DNA from: Perkinsus olseni
Taxonomy: Eukaryota; Perkinsozoa; Perkinsida
Direction of reading: 5' to 3'
NCBI GenBank assembly: GCA_013115125.1
Contig: JABANN010000286.1
Location: forward strand, 1-42,754
Length of the DNA: 42,754 nucleotides
Part shown: positions 22,237 to 30,996 of the stretch, one piece after another
Layout of the letters: the number at the start of each line of letters is the position of its first letter
Numbering within the stretch: the first letter of the stretch is position 1
Position numbers and translations under genes: made by a program
The notes under the pieces: generated by a model
Database searches by the model: none
What the model saw: the letters and a program-made list of their open reading frames with translations, nothing else
What the model was told of the DNA's origin: nothing

Positions 22237-23000
22237 GATGCCATCAAGAGCATGCGTGCTGATGACAAGTCAACTCAGGATCCTCAACGCATGCGCGGTC
22301 TTTGTTTCCCATGCCAACTCACCCTAACCTTATTGTTACAACAAGAGTATATTTTGTGTTGGCTAGTGGCGGGTGATCTGAGCTAACATCATCAGGGGTA
22401 TGAAAACGGCCGTAGTTGAACTTCCCGCGGACTTTGGTGGAAAGGGAGAAACTCCAGGAAACTTCTGAGTTAAACCCGCAGGGTTCGACGAGGGCAAAAT
22501 CAAGAGCGAGGTCACTCCGAGCTCCTCACAGTCCCCGCGGCTGCGGTTTTAAAGATTTTAGTTCGTTCGATATTCAGCTTACAACGCGAGCGAAATGGGT
22601 CGACCTGAGAAGAGCTCGGCGACCATGCACATGGTCACCATCATCGTGAACTATTTGCTCTTGTCAAAGTTGAACACAACATCGAGAAGCGTCGAACCTG
22701 TCTCTCCACACAGGACACTCTGCAGGAGGCCTCGACTTTGTCGTCGGCTGGGCGTGCAGCCGCTGGTGTGTCGTACGAGGCATCATCACATTTGCTCTTC
22801 TTCCAGCCGTGACCAATTTTGGCCCTGGCAAGCCCAAGAGAATCTGCACCCCGCTCTACTGGCTTCGATCGTTCTCGATAGGCGCTCCCTTGCCTTCATT
22901 ATCATCACCATTACCCACTCCCAACAGCCCTCCCAAACAACGCAACATTAATTGCAGACAGGGTTCCACTTAGTTGAATTCAGTTAGAGCATGAGTAGCG
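22237..23000. other. Region between the dynein gene and the secreted-protein cluster; unresolved plus-strand ORFs
   Basis: An ATG at 22595 opens MGRPEKSSATMHMVTII, and another frame ending near 22973 reads like a membrane segment (GIITFALLPAVTNFG). No GT-AG intron in matching phase joins them. This could be an unrecognised small gene with a tRNA-like intron (CGTCGAACCTGTCTC), or it could be noncoding. Nothing here could be named. Confidence 0.3.
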
Positions 23001-23755
23001 TTACTTGTATAATTCTTCGACTTGTATCCTTCTAAGCCTTCCCCAGCCATCATCTTCATCATCATCCTCATCGATACTTCCACTTTCCTCCTCCTCCTCG
23101 CCGTCCGCTGCTGCTGCTCTGCTCCCAGGCTCTGGGGTCGACTCACCCTCTTTCAGGTCATAGTATTCTACCCCAGCGCTGACGGCTTTACGACAGAGGA
23201 ACTTCACCAACGCTTTCGTCTGACGGACACCTTCGATGCGCTTCACTTCGCGATTGAATTTGTTCAAGTTGGCCACTCCGGCACGGCAATCGCGGAACCC
23301 GGCGGTCAGTCGGTCTTCCCCACCCTTCTTCTTTTTAGGTTTCGGTTCAGGCAACTGAGATTCGGTCGGTGTCAGACCGTCGAGCATCTCACTGAACTTC
23401 CGTCTGAAGACAGACATGGCATGAATAATCAGCACCCGACCTCACCCTTCGTTCATGTCAAAAATAATCATTTCTCGTTTTTTCCTTTTCTTTTTTCCCT
23501 TCACATTCAGAGGCATCTTGCAAATCAGAGCCTTCACATGAAGCTTCTTTCCATAATCGAAAACAGCCACGCCCTCGGCCTTGGAAGATATCATACACTC
23601 GCCGGGGCTCCTGGGTCCCTTGGGCCTCACGACGTCCTGTGGTACGAATCACCAGAGACCATCACACGTGTCACCATTCTCACCAACCCGAAGAAGGCCT
23701 CTGCGATTTCCTGCAGTAGACTGTGGATGAGGAGCGCACCGAAAAAGAAGCGCAT
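23001..23755 (-). CDS. Secreted four-cysteine protein, member A, acidic C-terminal region
   Basis: Three exons with introns 23637-23683 and 23404-23445 give about 221 aa. Exon 1 encodes a signal peptide (MRFFFGALLIHSLLQEIAEA) and ends phase 0 just after it. The mature part has the shared pattern: GEC at Cys1, then GVAVF and a Lys-rich stretch, Cys2 in ALICK, a very basic KGKKKRKKR segment, Cys3 in FRDC, and Cys4 in VKFLC. A region rich in E, D and G follows. The family is not one I recognise. Secretion plus the local cluster suggests a parasite effector or surface function, but that is inference. It is divergent with member B, with 113 bp between the two start codons. Confidence 0.75.
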
Positions 23756-23868
23756 AATGGGGAGACGGAAGCTGCCAACGGTCGTGTCTCCGGGCCCGGG
23801 CGGGCGGTCGAAATCGGCCCGAGCGAGGTAAGGTCAGGGCTGTATTTCCGAACCAGCATAGCGTCTAC
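23756..23868. promoter_or_regulatory. Short bidirectional intergenic region between members A and B
   Basis: Only 113 bp separate the two divergent start codons, so both promoters must lie in this interval or overlap the 5' ends of the genes. The region is GC-rich and no clear TATA element was found. Confidence 0.35.
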
Positions 23869-24499
23869 ATGCGCATCTTAACACTCATTCAAACGCTGTT
23901 GCAGGCAGCCGTCTGTGCTGGGTCGTTCCTCTCTCGCCGTATGCCGACAGTAGGTCGGTGGTGTCCTGCTGCTGCTTTCCACTGTGGGGTTTAGGTTGTA
24001 AGAAGGCCTGCTGAACGCGAGGTTGCGGGGCAGTGTATGATACGCGCAGAATCTCAGGGCGTCGCGTATTTCGTCGTTGTTGAGGACAGACTGAGGATAA
24101 GTGAGATCTTCTGCAAGAGACACTTCAGGTTGTTGAGGGCCGTGACCCGCAACGGCGTTCGTTCTTTCGAAGGACATAATTCGGGCGATTTTATACGAGC
24201 CAAGTGAGAGCTCCCAGCTGAGGAACCCACAGACTGGTTTTGAACTCAGGGGCCACGACACTGACGTTCTTATGGAGAAGCTCGGGGTGGCGGACGACGA
24301 GGAATTGCACAGGAAAATGAAGAAAGAGGCCGACCCACAAAGGAAGTGCAAGATCGGTGTGAACTACATCAATAGGAAGGGCCGCGAGGAGGGCCACTTT
24401 GGCGGACTCTACCCCAACCAACCTCTCCTCAAGTTTTTATGTGATGAAGTGAAGAGCATGCCTACTGCGGCGAGCGATGTTGTTGTCGAGGATAGATAA
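23869..24499 (+). CDS. Secreted four-cysteine protein, member B
   Basis: The start at 23869 encodes a signal peptide (MRILTLIQTLLQAAVCAGS). Intron 1 is 23950-23994. Exon 2 reads VVRRPAEREVAGQCMIRAES and then VAYFVVVEDRLRISEIFCKRH, matching members A and C around Cys1 and Cys2. A second intron ends at 24232. Its donor is either 24157 (GTTCG) or 24142 (GTGAC), and both keep the frame. The last exon carries Cys3 in RKCKIGVNYI and Cys4 in LLKFLCDEVKSM, ending VVVEDR. Length is about 165-170 aa. Unlike its relatives it lacks a long acidic tail. Function unknown. Confidence 0.7.
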
Positions 24500-25058
24500 C
24501 CAGCTGTTACAGCTGAGCTGTACTCAATTATTATTAGTTCTCAGAAGCGCATGATCGCACTCTTTAATTCGTCATGTTCGAAAGAAAGTTGCAACCGTGA
24601 GCCCATTCAACCGCGCATAATGAGTATCGAAGAACTGCGCTGAAGCTACGTCGAAGCCTCCACACACCTCTCCCGTTCTGAAGGCTCATCAGTTGCTCAG
24701 TCGCGGTCGGTATGGTGATTGAGCGATTCTGGCCATCGATTGGAATCAGTGTCTGAAGGCCGATAGGGATTACCAAAATCTGATCGCGATGCATGGTTAG
24801 TGTTTGTGAACCAGTTTTTAATCAACCACGTAATCAAAATCGTGATTCTTTATAGCATAGGTGCGCGATAAATTGCTCAGGTGCATGAATTCATGAATGT
24901 TGAAAGATTTCAGGGAGCCACACTGGAGCGCACGTACGTACGTGCGACCAGATATCATACCAACCACCCTGTCAAAAATGTAAACGTCCATCATCAATCT
25001 GGATGATTCATCGGCGACCCAAAGCTCTGATTAGCCTTCGTGCGTCTCCTGTTAAGAA

Positions 25059-25129
25059 CTGCCAATGGCGGAGCGGTAGCACGTCTGACTTCAGATCAGA
25101 AGGATGTCCGTTCGAATCGGGCCGGGGTT
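25059..25129 (+). pseudogene. tRNA-Trp-like pseudogene with anticodon loop CTTCAGA
   Basis: D arm GCGG/GCAC, anticodon stem TCTGA/TCAGA and T arm GTCCG TTCGAAT CGGGC follow eukaryotic tRNA-Trp. The loop carries TCA where CCA is expected. The expected acceptor arms (CTGCCAA and CGGGGTT) do not pair, so this is not a functional tRNA. It is probably a tRNA-derived repeat copy. Confidence 0.6.
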
Positions 25130-25203
25130 ATTCTTATTGGTTGTAGTCTATGTACTCAGTAGAGGACCTGTATCGCCTGGAGAGCTGAACAAGTTCTTTT
25201 GAC

Positions 25204-25268
25204 TCGGCCCTGTGGCGGCGCATCTGACTCCAGATCAGAAAGTTGTCCGTTCGAATCGGGCCGGAATA
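25204..25268 (+). pseudogene. Second tRNA-Trp-like pseudogene (anticodon CCA), D arm shortened
   Basis: The stretch CATCTGACTCCAGATCAGAA gives the tRNA-Trp anticodon arm with CCA, and the T arm GTCCGTTCGAATCGGGC is identical to the copy 140 bp upstream. The D arm is truncated and the acceptor ends do not pair. Confidence 0.6.
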
Positions 25269-25522
25269 AATGGCATAGAATCATTGCGCAGTGTATATAT
25301 GTATCGCCTCGCGTTGTGAGTATTGAATACTAATGCCAACACAAGCCGGGGTGTCATCGTAACAACATAAATGCATTCATCGTATTATCATGTCATCATT
25401 TATCGTTTCATTAACAAGATATCACACAGTTCATCATTCCCCATAGGATTCATTTTACTCACTTTTCGTTCATGCAGTTGAGTTGATAAGATATCGCGGA
25501 GTTGCCAGCAAATCTGGTAAGC

Positions 25523-26135
25523 TTACTCATCGCCTTCCTCCTCTTCAGCCCCCTCATCCCCACCGCTTTCTGTACCCTTCGTCTTGGCCTCGGTACAAAG
25601 ATAGGCCACATATTTCGAGTTTGAATAAAGGATTCCACTCGGGATCTCTCCTCTGTTCTTAGCGGTCTTGAAGTGCTGTTGCACCCAGACTTTGCATTTA
25701 TCGAAGGGACCATAGTTTTCATTTAGCTTCTCTTTCAGCTTCTTGTTCTCTTCGTGGTCGAGCCCCGGCGCCAGCTCGTTCAAAGCTTGTTCCCTGAAGA
25801 TGCAACTTCGGTGGCGAACGACGGTGCAAAATCCTATCTCCTACTTGTAGGTGACACCTGTTCCGCCAGCCTTCGTCATGTGATGTTTGCAGAACAGATC
25901 GGTGACCGTCAGGGAGGGCTGATTCTCAAGCTCTTCGTAACGGAAAATCGCTGACCCTTGTCCGCTGGCCTCGACAAGGCACTCCCCGGGATGCTGTTGT
26001 TGGCGAGGCTTTTTTACACTCTGACAACGACAACGAGAATCACCCACGGCAACAGAGTCCGACCCTTACCAAACCGAAAGGGGCTGCTTCAGCGCTAGGA
26101 AGGAGAACAGCGATTCCGAGGGCCTGCTTGATCAT
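25523..26135 (-). CDS. Secreted four-cysteine protein, member C, acidic tail
   Basis: Three exons with introns 26021-26069 and 25794-25844 give 170 aa. Exon 1 encodes MIKQALGIAVLLPSAEAAPF, a signal peptide, and ends right after it. The mature chain shows GECLVEASGQGSAIF (Cys1), LTVTDLFCKHHM (Cys2), FDKCKVWVQQHF (Cys3) and KYVAYLCTEAKT (Cys4), then a Glu/Asp-rich tail ending EEEEGDE. Spacing and exon layout parallel members A, B and D. It lies head-to-tail behind member D. Function unknown; a secreted, disulfide-bonded small domain is likely. Confidence 0.8.
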
Positions 26136-26297
26136 TTGGAAGTGGATTTCTGGAAGGACAACTGAAAGACGCTGAAGGGCACGGAGAGCAACAACACGAA
26201 GCCACACGTTGATGATCATAAGAGTGAACTAACAAACATGCTGAACAGAAGAACAACATACTGATCATAAAAATAGCCTCATCACTCTCGTCACAAA

Positions 26298-27004
26298 TCA
26301 CTCGCCTTCCTCCTCCTCCTCGTCGAGGACCGCAGATTCGTGCATGTCGTTGAACTGGTCCTTAGCAGCCTTCAACTTGCCAATGATGACCTCAGTGTGC
26401 GCCTTCTCAGACAGGAGTTGCATAAACAAAGCTGGGCCGTCCTTCTGGTACTTGAGGGCGCAGAGGAACTCCATGAATCGGTAACTTGCTCTGCCAGGGA
26501 TGCGGTACCACCATTTCTTGGCGCGGTAGTAGATGCTCTTCAGCTTGTGGTGGAGGTGTCTGGCGGCCGCCACGCAGTTATAAGCGTTCTGATGGAGACC
26601 GGGCTTGGGCCTCCAGTCGGCGAAGAAGGGCGCGAGGAGTTCCCTGTTCTCACCGAAGGCACTGGAGAAAAGCAACACGATAACAGCGGAGCGAAGCTGA
26701 CCAAACTCACCCCAGCTCGGAGCTTCTCAACGTCTTTTTGATCCCGAAGAATCCCTTCTTGTAGCCCTCCTTGCAGACGAGTTCTCTGACGTATGGCACT
26801 CGATCGGACTCGCGATCGTACTTAAGGGTGACATGGGAGCCGTGGGAGCTGATGCGGCAGGCCGTGGCGGTCTGCTTCAAAGACTTCACCTGATCAAGGG
26901 TGGTGATGATGGTCATCAACAACACACCGCTTTCTTACAGTCAACGCTGCGTCAACGACGACAGCGGGAAGGAGTAGTAGTAGCAAGGCGGAATCTAAAG
27001 ACAT
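26298..27004 (-). CDS. Secreted four-cysteine protein, member D, acidic tail
   Basis: Three exons with introns 26890-26938 and 26662-26710 (49 nt each) give 202 aa. Exon 1 encodes a signal peptide (MSLDSALLLLLLPAVVVDAA). The mature chain contains TATACRISSHG (Cys1), RELVCKEGYKK (Cys2), a linker with APFFADWRPKPGL, NAYNCVAAARHL (Cys3) and FMEFLCALKYQ (Cys4), then an acidic tail DEEEEEGE. The FFxxWRPK motif is shared with member E, which links the two more closely. Intron 2 contains GCTTCGCTCCGCTGTTA, a copy of the 15-16-mer repeat seen in the dynein gene. Confidence 0.8.
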
Positions 27005-27379
27005 TTCACTGAATAAAGAATGAGTTCAACTGCCTTTCTGCTGCTGGTGGTGCTGCCTCGCGTTCGGAGGCCCTGGAGGGCTCGATGTGGCCAAGCCGTC
27101 ACAAGGGGCTGATAAGAGACTCTCAGAGTAGCCGGAATTGTAGGAGACGCCCAAGAACGAGGCCAATCGCCGCCCGCCGGGGCAATCGATTGGCTGTGGA
27201 AAATGAGCGCTCGAAAAGTATTGACAAACGCGGAGCGACGGAGAAGCAGTCACAGAGTGAAACTATTTATTCTCGACATTGATGATGATTGACATGCGTC
27301 GTCAAAGGCCATCTTCAACATTTGATACGTCGGCTGGGTCGTGTTGAGCAGTAGTTAGCTGCCGCTGCCATAATCCGCC
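27005..27379. other. Gap between secreted member D and PA2G4
   Basis: No gene recognised. It should hold the promoter of member D and the 3' untranslated region of PA2G4, both transcribed on the minus strand. Confidence 0.4.
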
Positions 27380-29020
27380 TTAAGCGCTCTCCTGTTCCTT
27401 GTTCTTCTTGGCCTTCTTCTTGTTCTTCTTAGGGTTGGCACTCTGGGCTAGCAACGACTTCAACTCTTCGTTCTTAACCGTCTTGTCGGTCTCGAACTGA
27501 CCTGCAATCGGGATTAACGATAATCATCATCAGCGGCTGACGAAAGGCGACTACCAGCGGAAGTGAAGGGAAGGCCAGCGACCTTCTTGGTGCCACCGGG
27601 AAGGAGCAGGACAGTGAACTTGAACTGAGCGACGATCTCGTTGGGCTTCTCACAGAGGACCTGTCAACGGCACCACATCACTCTAGTCATGCGTTAATGG
27701 CAACCTACAGGATACTCGTGGAGGAGCTCATGCTTCAACGCCTCCTGGACGCCATACCTGAGGGGAATGATAAGGGATGGTGATTTGGTGAGAGTGTGGT
27801 ATCTACCTAGCGCCGGTGATGTCCTTGAAGTCGGCCAAGGAGAACGCACCGCTGGGGAACCTTCGATCGGCTTCGGTGAGGAATTGACGCCCGCGAGCCA
27901 ACTTAAGGGTCTGATGATGAATAATTAAATCCGTGGTCCATGAGCCATACCAACTCTTACGTAATTCCTGCCAGGAGCGCGACGATAGACGGTGGTGCGG
28001 TACTCACTGGACGGACGGGCCTTGCCCTCGCCAGTGGACATGAGGATGTCCAGACAGTAACTGCGAGAACGAAAATGACCGCTGCGCCACGAAATTGCCG
28101 CATCTTACACTTCGTTAAGGCCGAAAACGAACTCGGGGACCTTGAGGTCATCAGTGAACTTGGAAGCTATCGCCTGCAAAAACGACGACGCGCCATCTCT
28201 TCAGCCTCGAGGAGCATCCTTGCCGCTCACATTCTCTCCCTCGATGTTGTGCTTCTCAAGTTGATGACTGAGGACACCGCGGATGGGCTCAACTCCGTAC
28301 TCGTCGGCAACTTGCTGCATTAGGTTGGTGATATCAGTGTTAGTGTTACCTGACACGAGTTTAGGAAAGGCGAGAGAAGGTATCTTCCTACCGAGCTTGA
28401 CCTTCCTGAGGACGGCCTCAGCGGCGGTGTGAGCCGCCATAACGACATCGGCCGCCTTGCCGGAGACCTTGGCATCACCCGCAACAACAGTGTTCGCAGC
28501 GGCTGTGATGAAGCCATCAATCTGGACTGCCAAGTCGACCTGAGTCGAGCTATTTTACAGCGGGCGAGTTGTCAGTGATAGAGCCAACCTTGACGATGTC
28601 CCCTTCCTTAATGGCAACAGACTCCCCCTGCAGCGGACTGAAGTGACCAGCGACTTCGTTAATGCTGATGCAGGTGGGGAAGGCGATCCCCTTGGGAATT
28701 ACGGCGCCCTTTACCTGAACTCCACCACCCTCGACTGATGCCTCTCCCCGACCTTCCACCACCCACCTTCTTGTTATACAACTTGCCAGTCTGCTCCTCG
28801 ATGAAGTCGTCACCCATCCTGCACAGCTCATAGACGTCAGCGCCTGGCTTGACAGCATTGCAAACGAGCTCCAAGGCCTTGTTGGTGATACCTGAGGTTG
28901 ATGACGATAATTTTGTGATTATTTTTCAATAGATTTCCTACCCGCGGCGGTAATGTACTTGGTAGTAACATCAGGGTTGGAAAGATCGGTCACTTCGTCT
29001 TCGTACTCGGAATCAGACAT
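27380..29020 (-). CDS. PA2G4: Proliferation-associated protein 2G4 (EBP1), methionine-aminopeptidase-like fold
   Basis: This is a ribosome-associated homologue of type 2 methionine aminopeptidase without peptidase activity. In known eukaryotes it acts in ribosome biogenesis, translation control and growth. Eleven exons give about 381 aa (human 394). The start MSDSEYEDEVTDLSNPDVTT is followed by ITNKALELVCNAV, GAVIPKGIAFPTCISIN, HFSPLQ, EGDIVKVDLAVQIDGFI, RGVLSHQLEKHNIEGEN, YCLDILMSTGEGKARP, AQFKFTVLLLPGG and a Lys-rich C terminus (NPKKNKKKAKKNKEQES). Introns lie at 28892-28941, 28715-28762, 28540-28588, 28350-28391, 28174-28230, 28061-28108, 27912-27960, 27758-27807, 27661-27708 and 27501-27554. 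The one at 28061-28108 is an I2 introner. It is divergent from secreted member E. Confidence 0.93.
28061..28108 (-). repeat. PA2G4 intron carrying an I2 element
   Basis: Read on the minus strand, this 48-nt GT-AG intron contains CAATTTCGTGGCGCAGCGG, the I2 core, in the same orientation relative to transcription as most dynein copies. It proves the family is not confined to one gene. Confidence 0.75.
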
Positions 29021-29233
29021 TTTAAGATTCAATTCAGCCGGTCCTGCGGTCGTGTCACCATCAACTCTTCGTACGCTCGCGAAACCATCTACGCGAAACT
29101 ACCGTCTACCCCTTCCGAGACGGATGAGACGGATGAGACGGCTAATTTTGAAATCGATCGCTCGGGCGTGCGCTTTTCGTATCGATCTTTTTCTGATCAC
29201 GGCGTCTCCTGAGTTGAGTTGGTCAGTTCCACT

Positions 29234-29862
29234 ATGTTGAAGACTGTTATTGTCCTCGTTGGAGCCATTGCATTGGTGAATGCCGCCCTGTCGGTAAGTG
29301 GGTGGGTTTGGTCCGACCTACTTGGTATCTTCAAGCTTGAACCTAAGATACTTTTCTGCAGGTGAGCCGCTGTAAGCACAGCCCCCATGACGCCTCGGAC
29401 GGCAGATGCTGTTGTGTGAGGTCATCCAATCGTAACTATCGCGGAACTGAAGTACAACTTTGCCTTGAAGGCCGCCAACAGTTGCCGACTTTCAAATGGG
29501 CCAAGTGCCCTGTGAAAGAAGATGGGAAAATCGTTAAGGGCGAATTTGATAGCGAGTGAGAATTTTATGCTACTTCTCCATTGGTAACCGCCTGTTGTCA
29601 TTTCAGAGACGTTCGCGTCCCTCGCCGGGTGTACGAGAGATTCTTCTCTGGTTGGAGGCCGAAGAGGAATATGCTCGACTCCTGCAAGAAGGCCTTCCGC
29701 ACCTTCCAAAAGAATGCCGTTGGCCGTACATGGGGAACCGCCAGTCGTATGGTGGTCGAGAACGTCTGTTCGATGATCGACAATTACGAGGAGGACGAGA
29801 CTCCCAAGTCAACTGAAGGATCTAAGAAGAAATTTGATCAATTCGATGAACTCGCTGATTAG
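29234..29862 (+). CDS. Secreted four-cysteine protein, member E
   Basis: Three exons with introns 29294-29361 and 29556-29606 give 169 aa. The signal peptide is MLKTVIVLVGAIALVNAALS, and intron 1 follows it directly, as in members A-D. The mature N terminus is extra cysteine-rich (SRCKHSPHDASDGRCCCVRS). A Cys falls in FKWAKCPVKEDGK, then ERFFSGWRPKRNMLDSC, then VVENVCSMIDN. The tail EEDETPKSTEGSKKKFDQFD is mixed charged. Intron 1 holds a complete I1 fold-back. Start-to-start distance to PA2G4 on the other strand is 213 bp. Confidence 0.8.
29325..29351 (+). repeat. I1 fold-back element in intron 1 of secreted member E
   Basis: GTATCTTCAAGC and GCTTGAACCTAAGATAC overlap as an almost perfect hairpin of 27 nt. 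The left and right I1 ends abut with nearly no spacer. This shows that the minimal unit is an inverted repeat. Confidence 0.7.
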
Positions 29863-29955
29863 CATGCTGCCTCATGTGCATTGATGTGGTTGTCCATAAT
29901 AACGACTTGCGTTGACATAGGGCCTGGGGTGCGATGGGATCGCTTTAGCTGTGAG

Positions 29956-30863
29956 ATGTTGTCCGTTGTTGTTCTGCTGAGCGTCTGCTCGGGCGCCGGC
30001 GCTAGCTTGAAGCGACGGGGGTCTCTTGCTGATTGGAGGAGCTCATTAATGTATAAAATGAGGAAATCCTTGAGCAGCGATGGTGAAGTGAAGTATAAGC
30101 CTAACATCGAGGTGGGTTTGAACCTGGGTTGTTTGCTCACGAGTACGGCATGTTGACCGACTTAGCTATTGTCCTCAGGCGAAGTATGTCGATGATTCCG
30201 GGGTATTCAGCGATCTTTGCTATATAGCTCCGAGGAAGGGAGAGGCTGTGAACCAGAGATGGGGAGTTCTCTTTGAAAAGCACGATGATAAGTACCTCAT
30301 TCCCCTCTGGGCTGAGTGCAACAAGAATCCGGCCCTGGAGGGCGCCTTAGAGTGAGTGGCCTTAGAATCGAACCCGGGTCGTTGATATGACAGGCAAGCG
30401 TTTCGTCCTACTGAGCTGCTTCTCTTGCAGAGATTCTGGCCGATTCGCGTCGACTGGCAGTAATGTCACCGGAGGCAGCGGATACATTGGGCGTATCATG
30501 GAAGATGACGAGAAGCGCGGCGAGCTCCGCGGCTGTTCTACGAGGTTGAATCGCCTTTTCAAAAAGCTGCTCGATATGAGGCCGGACTTTGCCAAGACGG
30601 TCACTGCGAATGCCGAGCTTTCGAAGAAGAAGAGCGACAAAATGCTTTTGATCATCGAGATTTGCAAATACTCGAAAAATGTCCCCTCTGCCTTGGGGCC
30701 ACCCGATAAGGGAGCTCAGTTCATCGATACTGATGGTACTCTGAAGAAGTATGCCGCTGGCAAGCCAGCTCAGTCCAGTGGCACTCATGGTGCTCAACAG
30801 CAGTATGTCGATCGACGGGACGATGACGAGGATGATGATGATGAAGAGGAAGAGGAGGGATGA
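29956..30863 (+). CDS. Secreted four-cysteine protein, member F, long acidic tail
   Basis: Three exons with introns 30112-30178 and 30352-30430 give 253 aa. The signal peptide is MLSVVVLLSVCSGAGAS. Here no intron follows the signal peptide, unlike its relatives. Cysteine pattern: FSDLCYIAPRKG (Cys1), LIPLWAECNKN (Cys2), GELRGCSTRLNR (Cys3) and IIEICKYSKN (Cys4). It ends in a pure Asp/Glu tail (DDDEDDDDEEEEEG). Both introns are built from antisense tRNA-like sequence. It follows member E after 93 bp on the same strand. Confidence 0.78.
30112..30178 (-). repeat. tRNA-like intron 1 of member F, antisense
   Basis: On the minus strand this 67-nt GT-AG intron shows a D-arm-like GCTAAGTCGGT, an anticodon arm region and CCCAGGTTCAAA as half T arm. 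Almost the entire intron is tRNA-like. Confidence 0.6.
30352..30430 (-). repeat. tRNA-like intron 2 of member F, antisense
   Basis: On the minus strand AGCTCAGTAGG (A box), an anticodon arm with TGTCATA, and ACCCGGGTTCGATTC (B box) appear in tRNA order within a 79-nt GT-AG intron. The likely anticodon is GTC. The acceptor ends are not paired. Confidence 0.65.
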
Positions 30864-30996
30864 ATGAAATTAATAAATCAACTTCTGTGTGCATGGAAGA
30901 TGTCACGTGTATGAAGTCAAGCTGTTGCCCTCTGCCACTTTTTCGTTGCGTTTCGAGTCTCCCAATCTGATCTGTTATCAGCTTGAGCTGGTTCGT

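Larger units (their letters stand above)
24500..25522. other. Intergenic region with two tRNA-Trp-like copies
   Basis: Besides the tRNA-like copies listed separately, a minus-strand ATG-initiated ORF at 24564-24794 (76 aa, MHRDQILVIPIGLQTLIPID) is present but has no recognisable features. The rest looks noncoding. Confidence 0.4.

Noticed and set aside
22416-22951. Two plus-strand ORFs after the dynein gene as a confident gene
   Set aside because: No splice pair joins the best pieces in frame and no family was recognised. It is kept only as an unresolved region.
24142-24232. A 19-nt ultra-short intron in secreted member B
   Set aside because: Two longer canonical introns (from 24142 or 24157 to 24232) keep the frame, so no ultra-short intron is needed.
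25059-25129. A tRNA-Trp with anticodon TCA that could read UGA as tryptophan
   Set aside because: The acceptor arms do not pair, and several genes here end at UGA with well-formed C termini, so UGA acts as a stop. The locus is a tRNA-derived pseudogene.
28174-28230. A 32-33-nt intron with non-canonical ends flanked by AGGC repeats in PA2G4
   Set aside because: An earlier donor (GTGAGC, 28230 on the minus strand) gives a canonical 57-nt GT-AG intron in phase 0 that fits the protein family length.
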